The notes beneath the pieces were generated by a model, which saw nothing but the letters and a program-made list of their open reading frames with translations, was not told the origin of the DNA and did no database searches. The position numbers and the translations under genes are program-made. Positions 62,759-64,000 of a stretch of 64,000 nt of DNA are shown here, one piece after another; the first letter of the stretch is position 1; every line of letters begins with the position of its first letter. This DNA comes from Hominisplanchenecus murintestinalis. Lineage in GTDB: Bacteria > Bacillota > Clostridia > Lachnospirales > Lachnospiraceae. The stretch lies in contig SRZB01000001.1 of assembly GCA_004793585.1 (NCBI GenBank), forward strand, positions 62,001 through 126,000, written 5' to 3'.

Positions 62759-64000
62759 TCCATATTTCGTGTATATGCCTTTAGGCATATATTACAAGCA
62801 TTGCTCTCCTCGGTATTCTGCCAAATAATTCCGTTGATGCTCAGGTAGCCTTCCCCATCCTCTATTGTTACGTTCCTGCTGTTTTCATCTGCCTCAAATT
62901 CCGTAGCCACAGGATATACAGATCCCGGCGTATGGATTTTCACAGCCACCGCAAACCGCTCTCCCTCCTCCAGGCTTTCCGGCTCGTCGAAATCTACCGT
63001 ATAATAACCCGGATTCTGAAAACTTCCGGAAGCCACAGAGTTCTTTAATATAAAAGAAAGGCTGTTTACAAAACCTTTTACCACATATATCGTATATTCT
63101 GTATCCTTTCCCGTGGCATAGAACCCCACTGCCGCCAGCTCTTCTGCCTGGCCTGCTGTATACACGTTTGCAAAATAGCAATCCGGGCTGTCATACCCTA
63201 TCTGCCCTATCCAGCCGCACAAATCTGTCTGATAAATATGGTGATAATTATTCGTCTCTTCAACCCTGGTATAACCCACGCAAGAGCTCCCAATCAGGAC
63301 GTCTTCATAAGATACATAGAACACTCCATCCTCTCCAAACTCCCTGCCCCAGCTGTTCTGGCAGATAAAGGCGCCGTCTTTTTTCACATCTACAGAAAAC
63401 CTCTCCCTGGGGTATGCGTCATCCCATCCAATAATCAGCACATCATGGTTTGCTTCCTTATCCCCATCATAACAATACGCATGTTCAAACTCATTATAAT
63501 ACACAGATGAATGCCCCGAATTTTCCATATCCATATAAAAAGAAGACTGGATAACTCCGCATTGAAAAACCAATTCTTTCACAGACGTAATGTCCTTTTC
63601 CCGCAAGAGCTGCATCTCCTGGACATGACATACCGGAGACAGACCGTCTGGTGAGTAACCATCCCCATATGGGTCTTCCTCCTCAGTCACAGGCCCCAGC
63701 CACCCCGCCAGATAGGACATAGACATAATATAAGCACCTCCTTCCTCCACATCCTTTCCATAAGCATTTTTTGCCGCAATATGGTCCGCCGAAAAAATCT
63801 GATGCTTCCCTGGCAAAAGAGCAGACTCCAGCGCAGACGAAGACGCCACCGCCCAGCATGTACCAAATTCTCCCTGATTCTTCACAACCGGAGCACGTCC
63901 CGCTTTCCCGGCATGAAAATAGCCCGGAAGCTTTTCTTTCTTCTCCTGTGCTGTCTCACTGCTTTCTTCCTGCGGCTCTGTCTCAGCTGCCTTCTCCGTT
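62755..64000 (-). CDS. C1-family (papain-like) cysteine peptidase, N-terminus cut by window edge
   Basis: The frame is open to position 64000, so the start is missing; about 414 residues are visible. A Glu/Thr-rich, probably extracellular linker leads to KNQGEFGTCWAVAS with the catalytic Cys. The His is in EANHDVLIIGWDD and the Asn in ICQNSWGREFGEDG, in papain order. About 150 residues after the Asn form a beta-rich, lectin-like domain (AVGFYATGKDTEYTIYVV, GYYTVDFDEP). Such proteins are usually exported in gut clostridia; the signal peptide would lie outside. Confidence 0.88.
   Translation of the reverse strand, partial: TEKAAETEPQEESSETAQEKKEKLPGYFHAGKAGRAPVVKNQGEFGTCWAVASSSALESALLPGKHQIFSADHIAAKNAYGKDVEEGGAYIMSMSYLAGWLGPVTEEEDPYGDGYSPDGLSPVCHVQEMQLLREKDITSVKELVFQCGVIQSSFYMDMENSGHSSVYYNEFEHAYCYDGDKEANHDVLIIGWDDAYPRERFSVDVKKDGAFICQNSWGREFGEDGVFYVSYEDVLIGSSCVGYTRVEETNNYHHIYQTDLCGWIGQIGYDSPDCYFANVYTAGQAEELAAVGFYATGKDTEYTIYVVKGFVNSLSFILKNSVASGSFQNPGYYTVDFDEPESLEEGERFAVAVKIHTPGSVYPVATEFEADENSRNVTIEDGEGYLSINGIIWQNTEESNACNICLKAYTRNMD

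Overview
The window looks like a chromosome segment of a Gram-positive, anaerobic gut Firmicute, most likely a Lachnospiraceae (Clostridium cluster XIVa; a Dorea/Mediterraneibacter-type organism). The reasons are a Spo0E-like sporulation phosphatase gene, a meso-DAP type murE (DNPR motif), formate-tetrahydrofolate ligase next to a formate channel, DUF2130/DUF4317/DUF3793 proteins common in clostridia, and a galacto-N-biose/lacto-N-biose phosphorylase operon typical of mucin users. Most genes lie on the minus strand. I place the species only by inference.

Layout. 1-3060: DUF4317 (cut by the left edge), DUF2130 and an AroE-like dehydrogenase. 3124-13286: a complete GNB/LNB utilisation operon (ABC importer, 59-residue membrane protein, GH112 phosphorylase, nucleotidyltransferase, NahK-like kinase, GalE) with a divergent AraC regulator. 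13377-27137: a division and cell-wall (dcw) cluster transcribed mraZ-rsmH-ftsL-ftsI-spoVD-mraY-murD-ftsW-murA-ftsQ-ftsZ, with MraZ operator boxes and its own ftsZ promoter. 27227-29365: ychF-lgt-spo0E-like. 29549-43043: a long housekeeping operon murE-priA-def-fmt-yugP-rsmB-rlmN-stp-prkC-rsgA-rpe-thiN with many short overlaps. 43170-46529: a soluble hybrid histidine kinase, a small orphan gene and a secreted SGNH hydrolase with cell-wall-binding repeats. 46675-49582: formate channel and fhs, the latter behind a ZTP riboswitch followed by a THF riboswitch. 49590-55006: a ferrous-iron region (feoA, feoA, feoB, Cys-rich peptide, DUF2325, DUF3793, flavodoxin) with a DtxR-type regulator and a repeated operator. 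55130-55429: tRNA-Leu and a 143-bp miniature inverted-repeat element with an 8-bp target duplication. 55447-59380: a sulfotransferase with cysD and cysNC, a self-contained PAPS-dependent sulfation cassette. 59691-60809: a small ORF and an Mrr-like nuclease domain fused to membrane helices. 60860-61585: six-gene tRNA cluster with consensus promoter and terminator. 61611-64000: YfcE-type phosphoesterase, RdgB, and a papain-like C1 peptidase cut by the right edge.

How parts work together. The GNB operon imports the disaccharide, phosphorolyses it, and routes Gal-1-P and HexNAc into UDP-sugars and glycolysis. The fhs leader appears to combine two folate-status signals: ZTP (10-formyl-THF shortage) and THF. 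The TTAGC-N4-GCTAA operators tie the Feo genes, and by inference the DUF2325/DUF3793/flavodoxin genes, to the neighbouring iron-sensing DtxR protein. The most unusual items are the tandem ZTP-THF leader, the miniature element, the iron operator family and the sulfation cassette.
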